64,000 bases of DNA from Paenirhodobacter ferrireducens (GCF_004022265.1 NZ_SAVB01000021.1:41145-105144); one strand, 5' to 3'. Shown: positions 47,397 through 56,910, counted from the stretch's first letter. Notes: generated by a model not told the origin, from the letters alone. Made by a program: numbers and translations.

Positions 47397-48854
47397 TCAG
47401 TTCGCGGCCGGGGCCGCCGGCGCCTCTGTCTCTGGCGCATCGCCGGCCGGCGGTTCGGTGACCGGCGCTTCCTCGGTCAGAACGTTCTCGTTCCAGGTGC
47501 CCGAGGCGACCTCGCCCGACTTGTAGCGCATCACGCCCTTGCCCTGACGCTTGCCCATCACGAAGGTGCCCTCGTAGCTGTCGCCGTTCGCGTAGGTCGC
47601 CTTGCCCTGACCGTCGATCTCGCCATTGTGCCAGCCGCCCTCGTAGACGAAGCCGTCGGGCATGGTGATCCGGCCCCGGCCCGAGCGCTGTCCGGCCTCG
47701 AAGCCGCCTTCGTAGACGGTGCCGTCGGCATAGGTGGCCTTGCCCTGACCCTGGCGCTGGCCATCGGCCCAGTCCCCCTCGTAGACATAGCCGTCGGGGT
47801 AGGTCATCTTGCCCTTGCCGTGGTTGCGCGCGGCCAGGAACTGCCCCTCGTAGACGAGCCCGTTCGCATAGCGCGCGATGCCGGTGCCCTCGATCACGCC
47901 GGCCGACCAGTCGCCCTCATAGCTTGACCCGTCGGGATAGGTGATCTTGCCCTTGCCCTCGGGCAGGTCGTTCCTGAACGCGCCCTCGTAGACCGAGCCG
48001 TCGGGATAGGTGACCTTGCCCGCGCCCTCGATCCGGCCCTCGGTCCAGTCGCCGTCATAGACATAGCCGTCGGTGCCGCGGAACACGCCCCGGCCCGAGC
48101 GGGCATCGCCCGCGAAGCTGCCCTCGTAGGTGTCGCCGTTCGCGTAGGTCACCTTGCCCTGGCCCTGGCGCTTGCCGTCGACCATCTCGCCTTCGTAGAT
48201 GTCGCCGTTCGGCTGCACCAGCCGGCCGGTGCCGTTCATCTGGCCGGCGGCCCAGAGCCCCTCGTAGACGAGCCCGTTCGCCATCGTCAGCCGGCCGTGG
48301 CCTGCGCGCGCGCCGGCCAGCATGTCGCCCTCGTAGACCGAGCGGTCGGGATAGGTGATCTTGCCCTGTCCCTGCTTCACCCCCTGTACCCAGTCCCCTT
48401 CATAGCGATAGCCGTCGGGGCCGGTCAGCACGCCATGGCCCTGATGCAGGGCGTTGACGAAGCTGCCCTCGTAGGTGGTGCCGTTCGCGTAATGGGCGAT
48501 GCCGTTGCCGGTGATCTCGCCCTGCACCCAGTCCCCCTCGTAGGTGCCGCCGTCGGCGAAGGTGATCTTACCCTTGCCATCGGGCTTGCCGCGCGAGAAA
48601 TGGCCGACATAGACCGAGCCGTTCGGGAATTTCGCCGTGCCCTCGCCGACGATCTCGCCCATCACCCAATCGCCCTCGTATTCATAGCCCGAGGGCAGGC
48701 GGTAGATGCCGTGGCCGTGCTGCTTGCCGTCCTTGAAGGTGCCTTCGTAGATGCCGCCGTCCTCGTATTGCTTGGTGGCGACCTCCTGGGCCACGGCGGC
48801 GCCGGCGGCCAGCGACACTGCCAGTCCGATTGCGAGAATCCGTGTGCGCGCCAT
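47397..48854 (-). CDS. Exported MORN-repeat protein
   Basis: 485 residues. A signal peptide (cleaved near AAVAQ) is followed by 18 MORN repeats plus one degenerate copy, with a regular period of 23 residues (core YEGDW...GQGK...YPDG) from about residue 30 to 455, and an acidic Pro-rich tail. MORN repeats form beta-hairpin rods that bind lipids or proteins; here the exported form suggests an envelope or secreted scaffold. Monocistronic; target unknown. Confidence 0.88.
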   Translation of the reverse strand: MARTRILAIGLAVSLAAGAAVAQEVATKQYEDGGIYEGTFKDGKQHGHGIYRLPSGYEYEGDWVMGEIVGEGTAKFPNGSVYVGHFSRGKPDGKGKITFADGGTYEGDWVQGEITGNGIAHYANGTTYEGSFVNALHQGHGVLTGPDGYRYEGDWVQGVKQGQGKITYPDRSVYEGDMLAGARAGHGRLTMANGLVYEGLWAAGQMNGTGRLVQPNGDIYEGEMVDGKRQGQGKVTYANGDTYEGSFAGDARSGRGVFRGTDGYVYDGDWTEGRIEGAGKVTYPDGSVYEGAFRNDLPEGKGKITYPDGSSYEGDWSAGVIEGTGIARYANGLVYEGQFLAARNHGKGKMTYPDGYVYEGDWADGQRQGQGKATYADGTVYEGGFEAGQRSGRGRITMPDGFVYEGGWHNGEIDGQGKATYANGDSYEGTFVMGKRQGKGVMRYKSGEVASGTWNENVLTEEAPVTEPPAGDAPETEAPAAPAAN

Positions 48855-49036
48855 GTTTCCCCCTGACTCGGCCTGCCCGAAGGCCGGGCAAATCTAGTGC
48901 GCGGGGGCAGATCGCACAAGCATCGCGGCCGTCCCTGCCGCATTGCGGCACCGATCGGTGCGGGTTTTCGCCCCCTGCGGCTTTCCACCGCTGCACCAAG
49001 AGGCTACATCGGGGGCAGACGAACGAGGAGCCCCGC

Positions 49037-50695
49037 ATGGCCGACAGATTCCGCCTCACGCTCGCCCAGCTCAACGCCACCGTCGGCGATCTCGCCGGCA
49101 ATGCGGCGAAGGCGCTTGCCGCCTGGGAGGAGGGCCGCGCCGCGGGCGCCGACATGGTGGCGCTGCCCGAGATGTTCCTGACCGGCTATCAGACCCAGGA
49201 CCTGGTGCTGAAGCCCGCCTTTGTCGCCGATGCGATGGCGGCGATGGAGGACCTCGCCACCAAGATCACCGATGGTCCGGCACTTGGCATCGGTGGCCCT
49301 TACTGGGACGAGAGCGGCCATTACAACGCCTGGTGGGTGCTGGAAAACGGCCGCGTCGCCGCGCGCATCCTCAAGCATCACCTGCCGCATGTGGACCTGT
49401 TCGACGAACTGCGGGTCTTCGACAGCGGCCCGATCTCCGGCCCCTACCGGGTCGGCCCGCTGGTGATCGGCTCGCCGATCTGCGAGGATTCATGGCATGC
49501 CGACGTCGCCGAGACGCTGGCCGAGACCGGGGCCGAAATCCTGCTGGTGCCGAACGGTTCGCCTTACTATCGCAACAAGCTCGAGCTGCGGATGAACCTG
49601 ATGGTCTCGCGCGTGGTCGAGACCGGGCTGCCGCTTGTTTACCTGAACATGGTGGGCGGGCAGGACGACCAGCTCTTCGACGGGGCAAGTTTCGTCTTGA
49701 ACCCGCATGGGGCGCTCGCCGCCCAGCTGCCGGTCTTCGAGGAGGCCGTGGCGCATATCGACTTCGAGCGCGGCACCGACGGCTGGCAGGCACTGCCCGG
49801 CCCGGTGACCGAGGCGCCGTCGGACTGGGAACAGGATTACGCCGCGATGGTCACCGGCCTGCGCGACTATCTTCGCAAGTCGGGCTTCTCGAAGGTGGTG
49901 CTCGGGCTCTCGGGCGGCATCGACTCGGCGCTGGTCGCCACGATCGCGGCCGATGCGATCGGGGCCGAAAATGTGCATTGCGTCATGCTGCCCTCGCGCT
50001 TCACCTCGCAGGGCTCGCTTGATGATGCGGCCGATCTGGCCCGCCGTCTCGGCACCCGGCTCGACGCCGTGCAGATCGAGGGGCCGCGCGACGCGGTGGC
50101 GGGGGCGCTCGCCCATCTGATGGAGGGCACGAAACCCGACATCACCGAGGAGAACATCCAGTCGCGCCTGCGCGGCGTGATGCTGATGGCGATCTCGAAC
50201 AAGTTCGGGGGGATGCTGCTGACCACCGGCAATAAGTCCGAGGTCGCGGTCGGCTATTGCACGATCTATGGCGACATGGCGGGCGGCTACAACCCGATCA
50301 AGGACCTCTACAAGACCCGCGTCTTCGAGACCTGCCGCTGGCGCAATGCGAACCACCGGCCGTGGATGCAGGGCCCGGCGGGCCAGGTGATCCCGCCCGC
50401 GATCATCGACAAGCCGCCAAGTGCCGAGCTGCGCGACAACCAGAAGGACGAGGACAGCCTGCCGCCCTACGAGGTGCTCGACGCGATCCTCGACCGGCTG
50501 GTCGAGCGCGACCAGTCAGTGGCCGAGATCGTCGCGGCGGGGTTTGAGCGCGCCACGGTGAAGCGGGTCGAGCATCTGCTCTACATCTCGGAATGGAAGC
50601 GGTTCCAGTCGGCGCCCGGACCGCGGCTGACGACGCGGGCCTTCTGGCTCGACCGCCGCTACCCGATGGTGAACCGCTGGCGCGACACGCGCTGA
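49037..50695 (+). CDS. nadE: Glutamine-dependent NAD+ synthetase
   Basis: 552 residues. The N-terminal nitrilase-type glutaminase has E45 (LPEMFLTGY), K113 (RILKHHLPH) and C149 (GSPICEDSW). The C-terminal synthetase has the PP-loop LSGGIDS (about 292-297). It amidates deamido-NAD using glutamine. GAGGAG precedes ATG 49037; the open frame upstream is antisense to the MORN gene. Confidence 0.97.
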   Translation: MADRFRLTLAQLNATVGDLAGNAAKALAAWEEGRAAGADMVALPEMFLTGYQTQDLVLKPAFVADAMAAMEDLATKITDGPALGIGGPYWDESGHYNAWWVLENGRVAARILKHHLPHVDLFDELRVFDSGPISGPYRVGPLVIGSPICEDSWHADVAETLAETGAEILLVPNGSPYYRNKLELRMNLMVSRVVETGLPLVYLNMVGGQDDQLFDGASFVLNPHGALAAQLPVFEEAVAHIDFERGTDGWQALPGPVTEAPSDWEQDYAAMVTGLRDYLRKSGFSKVVLGLSGGIDSALVATIAADAIGAENVHCVMLPSRFTSQGSLDDAADLARRLGTRLDAVQIEGPRDAVAGALAHLMEGTKPDITEENIQSRLRGVMLMAISNKFGGMLLTTGNKSEVAVGYCTIYGDMAGGYNPIKDLYKTRVFETCRWRNANHRPWMQGPAGQVIPPAIIDKPPSAELRDNQKDEDSLPPYEVLDAILDRLVERDQSVAEIVAAGFERATVKRVEHLLYISEWKRFQSAPGPRLTTRAFWLDRRYPMVNRWRDTR

Positions 50696-50726
50696 GGCCG
50701 CCCCCGGAAACGCCTCCCGAAATGCA

Positions 50727-50754
50727 AAAGCCCCGGCGTTTCCGCCGGGGCTTT
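50727..50754. terminator. Bidirectional terminator between nadE and the aminotransferase
   Basis: 12-bp stem AAAGCCCCGGCG / CGCCGGGGCTTT with a TTTC loop, T/A runs on both sides. Confidence 0.88.
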
Positions 50755-50774
50755 GTGTTTCCGTGGCGCCGGGA

Positions 50775-52145
50775 TCAGCCGAAGACGGCGGTCAGCGCGC
50801 CATCGACAGCATCGGTGATCGCGTCGATGTCATCGGGCGTCGCGATCAGCGCCGGGCTGAAGCACAGCGTGTTGTTGAAGCCGGTGAGCGAGCGGTTCGT
50901 CATGCCGAACATCACGCCGCGCTTCGCCCCCTCGGCCACCACGCGCGAGACCTCGGCCTCGGCCATCGGCTCTTTCGTCGCCCGGTCGGCGACCAGCTCG
51001 GCGCCCGCAAAGAGGCCCGCGCCGCGCACGTCGCCGATCACCTTGTGCTTTTCCATCAGCGCGTTGAGGTTCGCCATGATCCGCTCGCCCATGGCGACGG
51101 TATTGGCCAGCAGCCCCTCGTCCTCGATGATGCGCATGTTCTCGAGAGCCGCAGCCGGGCCCGCAGTGCAGCCGCCGAAGGTCGAGATGTCGCGGAAATA
51201 GCTCAGCTTGTCCGAGGCATCCTTGAACTGCTCGAACACCGCCTCGGTGGTCACGCAGCACGAGATCGCCGCATAGCCCGAGGCCACGCCCTTCGCCATC
51301 GTCACGAAGTCGGGCTGGATGCCGTAGTTCTGATAGCCGAACCAGGTGCCGGTGCGGCCCATGCCGCAGACGACCTCGTCGATGTGCAGCAGGATGTCGT
51401 ATTTCTTGCAGATCTCCTGCACCCGCTGCCAGTAGCCCTTCGGCGGCACGATCACGCCACCGCCCGCGGTGACGGGCTCGAGGCACAGAAGGCCGACGGT
51501 GTCCGGGCCCTCGCGCAGGATCACTTCCTCGATCGCATCCGCCGCGCGTTCGCCGTAGTTCTCGACATCCCATTGCGCACGATACTCAAGGCAATGCGGC
51601 ACAGCGACGAAGCCGTCGGGGAAGGGGCCGTATTGCATCGCGCGCTCTTCCTGACCGCAGGCGGCGAGCGTGCCGATCGTCGCGCCGTGATAGTCGCGCT
51701 CGCGATAGAGGATCTTCGACTTCTTGCCGCCATGCAGCCGCGCCGAGATCTGGCGCACCATCTTGAAGACCTTCTCGTTCGCTTCCGAGCCGGAGTTCGC
51801 GTAATAGACGCGGCTCAGCCCCGGCATCTTGGTCAGCAGCTTTTCCGAGAACAGCGCGCCCGGGATGGTGCCGCCGCTGCCCGCCCAATAGGGCAGCTCG
51901 ATCAGCTGGTCGCGGATCGCGTTCGCGATGCTCTCGCGGCCATAGCCGACGTTCACCGTCCAGACCCCGCCCGAAACCGCGTCGATGAATTCGGCGCCGT
52001 GCTGGTCCCAGATCCGCAGGCCCTGGCCCTTGACGATGATGCGCGGGTCGGTGGTCTCGAGCGATTTGTGCTGCAGCAGATGGTGCCAGACGTTGGCGCG
52101 GTCGGCCTCGGTGACGTGGGAAAGGTCGTTCGTGAGCTTGTTCAT
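50775..52145 (-). CDS. tpa: Taurine-pyruvate aminotransferase
   Basis: 456 residues, fold-type I class III. LTNDLSHVTEADRANVWHHL is typical of Tpa; PLP residues are D256 (HIDEVVCGMGRTG) and K285 (TMAKGVASGY). Tpa turns taurine to sulfoacetaldehyde with pyruvate as acceptor. Taurine transport and xsc genes are not present nearby, and close homologues may use other amines, so the substrate is probable only. The upstream open frame to 52868 is not coding. Divergent from an XRE-cupin regulator. Confidence 0.85.
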   Translation of the reverse strand: MNKLTNDLSHVTEADRANVWHHLLQHKSLETTDPRIIVKGQGLRIWDQHGAEFIDAVSGGVWTVNVGYGRESIANAIRDQLIELPYWAGSGGTIPGALFSEKLLTKMPGLSRVYYANSGSEANEKVFKMVRQISARLHGGKKSKILYRERDYHGATIGTLAACGQEERAMQYGPFPDGFVAVPHCLEYRAQWDVENYGERAADAIEEVILREGPDTVGLLCLEPVTAGGGVIVPPKGYWQRVQEICKKYDILLHIDEVVCGMGRTGTWFGYQNYGIQPDFVTMAKGVASGYAAISCCVTTEAVFEQFKDASDKLSYFRDISTFGGCTAGPAAALENMRIIEDEGLLANTVAMGERIMANLNALMEKHKVIGDVRGAGLFAGAELVADRATKEPMAEAEVSRVVAEGAKRGVMFGMTNRSLTGFNNTLCFSPALIATPDDIDAITDAVDGALTAVFG

Positions 52146-52244
52146 GGGACTCGGTCCGTGATTTCGGGGAAAGCTGTCTGTCTGCAAGGAAGCCACGTTC
52201 CGTCGCCTGCAACAATCCTTTTTCCGCTGCATCCAAGTCCTTGA

Positions 52245-52284
52245 TTTTGCGTGTTCGTTCGTTGATGTTTTGCGAATGTCGAAC
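52245..52284. promoter_or_regulatory. Repeat cluster between tpa and the XRE-cupin regulator
   Basis: TTTTGCG occurs at 52245-52251 and 52268-52274, 23 bp apart (about two helix turns), and GTTCG (52253-52257) is inverted as CGAAC (52280-52284). It is the only AT-rich, repeated sequence in the divergent promoter, so a likely site for the adjacent regulator. Confidence 0.5.
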
Positions 52285-52304
52285 AAGCGGAACGGGGCGG
52301 GGCA

Positions 52305-52853
52305 ATGGATGTGGACGTCGGCGGCAGGTTGCGCGCCTTGCGCGCAGCGCGCGGGGTCTCGCAGCGCGAGCTGGCGCGCCGGGTGGGCGTGCCGAATTCG
52401 ACGATCTCGCTGATCGAATCCGGTCGCGCCAACCCCTCGGTCGGGGCGCTCAAGCGCATCCTCGACGGGCTGCCGATCGGGCTTGCGGAATTCTTCGCCT
52501 TCACCCCGGAGACCGAGCGGCGCTTCTTCTTCGCGGCCGAGGAGCTGGTCGAGATCGGCAAGGGCAAGATCTCCTACCGCCAGATCGGCGAGGCGGGGGC
52601 GGGGCGGCTGTTGCAGATGCTGCACGAGACCTACCAGCCCGGCGCCGACACCGGCAAGGTGGCGCTCAGCCACCAGGGCGAGGAGATCGGCATCATCCTG
52701 ACCGGCCGGCTCGAGGTGACGGTCGACGGCGAACGCAAGATCCTCGGCCCGGGCGATGCCTATGCCTTTGCCAGCCCGCTGCCGCACCGCTTCCGCAACC
52801 CGGGGCGCGAGCCCTGCACCGTGGTCAGCGCCTGCACGCCGCCGAGCTTCTGA
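52305..52853 (+). CDS. XRE-family regulator with cupin sensor domain
   Basis: 182 residues. N-terminal Cro/C1-type helix-turn-helix (about 8-62; SQRELARRVGVPNSTISLIE SG-type) and a C-terminal cupin_2 (about 108-178; EEIGIILTGRLEVTVDGERK and AYAFASPLPHRFRN). The architecture is that of PuuR-like polyamine regulators. It faces tpa and probably controls it with an amine or amino acid as signal; this differs from the usual TauR (MocR-type) regulation of taurine genes. Confidence 0.88.
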   Translation: MDVDVGGRLRALRAARGVSQRELARRVGVPNSTISLIESGRANPSVGALKRILDGLPIGLAEFFAFTPETERRFFFAAEELVEIGKGKISYRQIGEAGAGRLLQMLHETYQPGADTGKVALSHQGEEIGIILTGRLEVTVDGERKILGPGDAYAFASPLPHRFRNPGREPCTVVSACTPPSF

Positions 52854-52880
52854 GCCGGGCGTGACCATGGTCCCGGTGTT

Positions 52881-52942
52881 CGCCTTGCCCGAAATACCTC
52901 GGGGGTGAGGCCTGAAGGGCCGAGGGGGCGGCGCCCCCTTTC
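52881..52942. repeat. Intergenic GC-hairpin repeat, locus 6 (single arm)
   Basis: CCTTGCCCGAAATACCTCGG and GGGTGAGGCC, then GGGGGCGGCGCCCCC; the hairpin is nearest the stop of the minus-strand PfkB gene. Between convergent genes. Confidence 0.85.
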
Positions 52943-52962
52943 CCCCTCCCGGCCGCGCGCGC

Positions 52963-53910
52963 TCAGATCTCGGTGAGCGTGGTCGAGCGCAGCAGCCGCT
53001 TCACCGTGTGCAGCTCGCACAGGTCGGTGGCCTCGGTCATCACCGCCGCCGCCGCCGCCGCCGCGCCCCAGCGCAGCGCCTCGGGCTGCGGCAGGCCGCG
53101 GGTGCGGGCGAGGGAGAAGGCCGCGACGAAGCTGTCACCGGCGCCGACCTTCGAGATCACCTCGTCGGGGAAGGCCTGCGCCACCCAGCGGCCCGCGGCG
53201 GTGGCCAGCACATTGCCATCCGCGCCGCGCGCCACGATCACCGCATGGGCGATGCCGCGGTTCACCAGGCTTTCGGCGAAATCGGCGCTGTCGGTGCGGC
53301 TGGGCAATGGATGGCCGGCAAGTTCCTCGGCCTCGAGATCGTCCATGCGCAGCACGTCGGCGGGTTTCGCGCCCGAGCTCAGCAGCGCATGCAGCGCCTT
53401 GCCCGAGGTGTCGAGGAAGAAGCGCGCCTGAGTGCGGGCGATCCGGGTGGCGAGCCTTGCCGGGAAATCCTCGGGCACGCCCGGCGGCTGGCTGCCCGAG
53501 AGCACCACGATGCCGCCCTCGGGCGCGGCCCGGCCGATCCGGTCGAGCACCTTGGTCACGTCGCGTTTCGACCATTCCGGCCCCGGCATGACGAAGCGGT
53601 ATTGCTCTCCTGTCGAGGCGTCGGTGACGGTCAGGCTCTGCCGCGTCTCGCCGGGCGCGGGGAAGGGCGACAGCCCGATCCCCTGCTCGGCCAGCAGGTG
53701 CATCACCTTGTCGCCGGTCGGCCCGCCAAGCGCGACGAAGGCAGTCGAATGTCCGCCAAGCGCCGAGATCGCGCGGCTGACGTTGATGCCGCCGCCGCCC
53801 GGGTCGGTATCGGGGCGCGAACAGCGCAGCTTGCGCTCGGGCGCCACGTGATCGGCGGTGATCGCAATGTCGACCGTCGGGTTGAGCGTGATGGTCAGGA
53901 TCGCGGGCAT
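52963..53910 (-). CDS. PfkB-family sugar-phosphate kinase (1-phosphofructokinase-like)
   Basis: 315 residues. ILTITLNPTVDIAI and GGGGINVSRAISALGG are the ribokinase-fold opening, and SKVGAGDSFVAAF is the catalytic Asp motif. The hexose-phosphate kinase subgroup includes PfkB, FruK and LacC; the exact sugar phosphate cannot be fixed. Start MPAILTITLNP fits the family. Confidence 0.9.
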   Translation of the reverse strand: MPAILTITLNPTVDIAITADHVAPERKLRCSRPDTDPGGGGINVSRAISALGGHSTAFVALGGPTGDKVMHLLAEQGIGLSPFPAPGETRQSLTVTDASTGEQYRFVMPGPEWSKRDVTKVLDRIGRAAPEGGIVVLSGSQPPGVPEDFPARLATRIARTQARFFLDTSGKALHALLSSGAKPADVLRMDDLEAEELAGHPLPSRTDSADFAESLVNRGIAHAVIVARGADGNVLATAAGRWVAQAFPDEVISKVGAGDSFVAAFSLARTRGLPQPEALRWGAAAAAAAVMTEATDLCELHTVKRLLRSTTLTEI

Positions 53911-54004
53911 GCAATCTCCCCGGGTGTTTCGCGCGCGGCAAGTGCCGCGATCATGGCAGGTCCGCTGCCCTGTTCCAAGCGCTATCGCCGCAGTGCGGCA
54001 CCTG

Positions 54005-54925
54005 TCAGAGGTCGAGCTGATAGCTCACGGGGATGAAACGGAAACCGCCCTCCGTGGCCTCGAGGAAACCGGCTGCGGGGAAGGGCATGTGGTAGCCGAT
54101 GAAGGGGATGCGTTCGGCCGCGATTGCGCCCAGCACGCGCTTGCGCGTGGCGATCGCCTGGGCGCGGTCGCTGTCGAAGCGCACCTCCCAGTCCGGGTGG
54201 CCGACCGACCAGACATAATGGTTCGCAGTGTCGGCGGTCAGCATCAGCGCGCGCTCGGCACTTTCGAGGCGGAAGACCATGTGCCCCGGCGTGTGGCCCG
54301 GGGCGAGCGCCGCGGTGATGCCGGGCACCACCGTGTCGCCGTCGTCAAGGAAGGTGAAGCGGTCGGCGAGCGGGCGCACCCGGGTCTCGAAGGTCTCGTT
54401 GCCGGCGGCGGACCAGTGGTCCCATTCGATCCGGCCGGTGACGCAGCGCGCCTGCGGGAAGGTCGCAACACCCCCGGCACTCAGCCCGCCGATGTGGTCG
54501 GCGTGCATGTGGGTGAGCACGACGAGGGTGACGTCCTCGGGGGCGTGGCCGGCGGCGGCAAGCGCGGCGAGCACTCCTTCGGGGGCAAGTCCGGTGTCGA
54601 AGAGCACGGTCTCGCTGCCAGTCTCGACCAGCACCGGGGTGAAGGAATTGAGGGCGCGGTCGGTGGGCAGGAAGGCGGCGTCGCTTGCCGCGGCAAAGGC
54701 CTCGTCCGACACGTTCAGCCCGAAGGTGCCATGCGGCGCCTCGAGCGGCCGCTGCCCGGCAAGCAGCGGGGTCACGGTGAACGCGCCGAGCCGCAGCCGC
54801 CGCCAGGGGGCGATCGCGGGCGGGGCGGGGGGCGTCTCGGTTGCCGCGGCCGGTTGCGGCAGGGCCGAGGCGAGGGGCAGGGCGGCGGCGCCGGCAAGGG
54901 CGGCTCGGCGGGTCGGGTGCTTCAT
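54005..54925 (-). CDS. Tat-exported metallo-beta-lactamase-fold hydrolase
   Basis: 306 residues. A twin-arginine signal (KHPTRRAALAGAAALP) precedes an MBL domain with THMHADHIGG (HxHxDH), further ligands in GHTPGHM, TADTANH and the C-terminal IGYHMPFP. Relatives include quorum-quenching and detoxifying hydrolases. GGAGG before ATG 54925; an earlier start lacks support. Neighbours give no clue to substrate. Confidence 0.9.
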   Translation of the reverse strand: MKHPTRRAALAGAAALPLASALPQPAAATETPPAPPAIAPWRRLRLGAFTVTPLLAGQRPLEAPHGTFGLNVSDEAFAAASDAAFLPTDRALNSFTPVLVETGSETVLFDTGLAPEGVLAALAAAGHAPEDVTLVVLTHMHADHIGGLSAGGVATFPQARCVTGRIEWDHWSAAGNETFETRVRPLADRFTFLDDGDTVVPGITAALAPGHTPGHMVFRLESAERALMLTADTANHYVWSVGHPDWEVRFDSDRAQAIATRKRVLGAIAAERIPFIGYHMPFPAAGFLEATEGGFRFIPVSYQLDL

Positions 54926-54988
54926 TCTCGGTCCTCCGGGCGGGTTTCGGCTCAAGCTAGGGTCGCCTCCTGCCCCGGCAAGCCGCGC

Positions 54989-55396
54989 TCATTCCCACCA
55001 GCGGTCGATCGCGGCGATATCGCCATCCGACCAGCCGAAGTGATGCGCGAGCTCGTGCACGAAGACATGGGCCACCAGCGCATCGAGCGCCACATCGCCA
55101 CGCGCCGCCCATTCGTCGAGGATCGCGCGGCGAAACAGCCAGATCACGTCGGGCCCGCCCGGATCCATCACCGATTTCTGCGTCATCGGGATGCCGTCAT
55201 AAAGCCCGGTGAGTTCGAAGGCGTCCTCGATCTCCAGCTCGTCGAGCAGATCGTCCGCGGCGAAATCCTCGATCCGCAGCACGACCGCCGCGGCCGGGCC
55301 GCGGAAGGCCTCGGGCAGGGCGGCGCGCGCGGCTTCCGCCATCGCCGCGATGTCGTCGAGCGAGGGGGCCTCGCAATCCTTCCAGCGTGCCGTCAT
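54989..55396 (-). CDS. Minimal zincin-like metallopeptidase (HExxH)
   Basis: 135 residues. FVHELAHHFGWSD gives HExxH plus a downstream Asp, the signature of the small 'metallopeptidase family' (DUF1025/zincin-like) proteins. No signal peptide. The ATG at 55396 follows GGAGG; a GTG at 55408 is in frame. Function is unknown. Divergent from gltX. Confidence 0.87.
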   Translation of the reverse strand: MTARWKDCEAPSLDDIAAMAEAARAALPEAFRGPAAAVVLRIEDFAADDLLDELEIEDAFELTGLYDGIPMTQKSVMDPGGPDVIWLFRRAILDEWAARGDVALDALVAHVFVHELAHHFGWSDGDIAAIDRWWE

Positions 55397-55482
55397 CCTG
55401 TCCTCCACCGTGCCGGTCCAGCCCCCGATATGGACAAGAACGGCCGGGTGTGAAAGAGCAGGGGCCCACAGGAGGCCCCCAG

Positions 55483-56811
55483 ATGACCATCGTGACCCGT
55501 TTCGCCCCGTCGCCGACCGGCTACATCCATGTCGGCAACCTGCGCACCGCGCTGATGAACTATCTGCTCGCCCGCAAGGCCGGCGGCACCTTCATTCTGC
55601 GCATCGACGACACCGATCAGGAACGCTCGAAACAGGAATACATCGACGCGCTGAAGGCGGATCTCGAGTGGCTCGGCATCGAGTGGGACCGCGAGGAGGC
55701 GCAGTCGCGCCGGCTCGACCGCTATGCCGAGGTGGCCGATCATCTGCGCGCCGCGGGCCGGCTTTACGAGTGTTTCGAGACCCCGACCGAGCTGGACCTC
55801 AAGCGCAAGAAGCAGCTCAACATGGGCCGCCCGCCGGTCTATGATCGCGCCGCGCTGAGACTGGGCGAGGCCGAGAAGGCGGCGCTGCGCGCCGAGGGGC
55901 GCGAGGGCTACTGGCGCTTTGCCCTCGATCAGGAGCGGATCGAATGGGAGGACGGCATCCTCGGCGCGATCTCGATCGACGCGGCCTCGGTCTCGGACCC
56001 GGTGCTGGTGAAGACCTCGGGGCAGGTGCTTTATACCTTCGCCTCGCCGGTCGACGATGCCGACATGGGGGTGACCCATATCGTGCGCGGCGCCGACCAT
56101 GTGACGAATACCGCGACGCAGATCCAGATCATCCGTGCGCTCGGGGCCGAGCCGCCCGCCTTCGCGCATCACTCGCTGCTGACCGGGCCGCAGGGCGAGG
56201 AGCTGTCGAAGCGCCTCGGCGCGCTGTCGATCCGCGACCTGCGCGCGCAGGGCATCGCGCCCGAGGCGCTGCTGTCGATGATGGCGCGGCTTGGCTCGAG
56301 CCAGCCGGTCGAGCTGAAGATGTCGCTTGACGAACTGGCCGAAGGGTTCGAACTGAGCCAGTTCGGCGCGGCGCCGACGAAATTCGACGCGGCCGAGCTG
56401 ATTCCGCTGACCCGCGCGCGCAATCAGCATCTGCCCTTCGCCGCGGTGGCCGAGCGAATCGCGGGGCTCGGCATTCCCGCCGCGCAGGCCGAGGCCTTCT
56501 GGCGGGTCGCCTCGCACAACATCGACCGGCTCGACGATCTCGGCCATTGGGCGGATCTGTGCCTGAACGGCGCCGAGCCGGTGATCGAGCCGGAGGATGC
56601 CGAGTTCGTCGCGACGGCGCTGGCGCTTCTGCCCGAGCCGCCTTTCGGCCCCGAGACCTGGGGGGAGTGGACGGCGCAGGTGAAGGCCGCGACCGGGCGC
56701 AAGGGGCGGGGCCTCTTCATGCCGCTGCGCAAGGCGCTGACGGGGCAGGCGCACGGGCCCGAGATGGCCGATCTTCTGCCGCTGCTGCACCGGGTGCGGG
56801 CGAAGGGCTGA
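55483..56811 (+). CDS. gltX: Glutamate-tRNA ligase (short form)
   Basis: 442 residues, class I synthetase. The HIGH motif reads HVGN in PSPTGYIHVGNLRTALMN, and the KMSKS motif is ELSKRLGALS. Alphaproteobacteria often carry two GluRSs, one charging tRNA(Gln) for GatCAB; with gatCA in this window the same may hold here, but which role this copy has is not decidable by eye. AGGAGG precedes the ATG. Confidence 0.95.
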   Translation: MTIVTRFAPSPTGYIHVGNLRTALMNYLLARKAGGTFILRIDDTDQERSKQEYIDALKADLEWLGIEWDREEAQSRRLDRYAEVADHLRAAGRLYECFETPTELDLKRKKQLNMGRPPVYDRAALRLGEAEKAALRAEGREGYWRFALDQERIEWEDGILGAISIDAASVSDPVLVKTSGQVLYTFASPVDDADMGVTHIVRGADHVTNTATQIQIIRALGAEPPAFAHHSLLTGPQGEELSKRLGALSIRDLRAQGIAPEALLSMMARLGSSQPVELKMSLDELAEGFELSQFGAAPTKFDAAELIPLTRARNQHLPFAAVAERIAGLGIPAAQAEAFWRVASHNIDRLDDLGHWADLCLNGAEPVIEPEDAEFVATALALLPEPPFGPETWGEWTAQVKAATGRKGRGLFMPLRKALTGQAHGPEMADLLPLLHRVRAKG

Positions 56812-56830
56812 GGCCGCGCCGGGCCCCTGC

Positions 56831-56885
56831 CGGGGCAGGGGGCGCTGCCCCCTCGGACCCCCGAGGTATTTTTGCCAAGATGAAA
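56831..56885. repeat. Intergenic GC-hairpin repeat, locus 7 (single arm)
   Basis: GGGGCAGGGGGCGCTGCCCC, then GGACCCCCGAGGTATTTTTG and CCAAGATGAAA. It begins 20 bases after the gltX stop and runs into the intrinsic terminator. This variant (TATTTTTGCCAAGATGAAAG) differs at its 3' end from the others. Confidence 0.85.
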
Positions 56886-56910
56886 GGGGCGCGGTCGGCG
56901 CCCTTTTTTT
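56883..56910 (+). terminator. Intrinsic terminator of gltX
   Basis: AAAGGGGCGC pairs with GCGCCCTTT (one bulged G) and TTTTTTT follows. It directly adjoins the repeat arm, so here the repeat has not replaced a conventional terminator. Confidence 0.85.
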
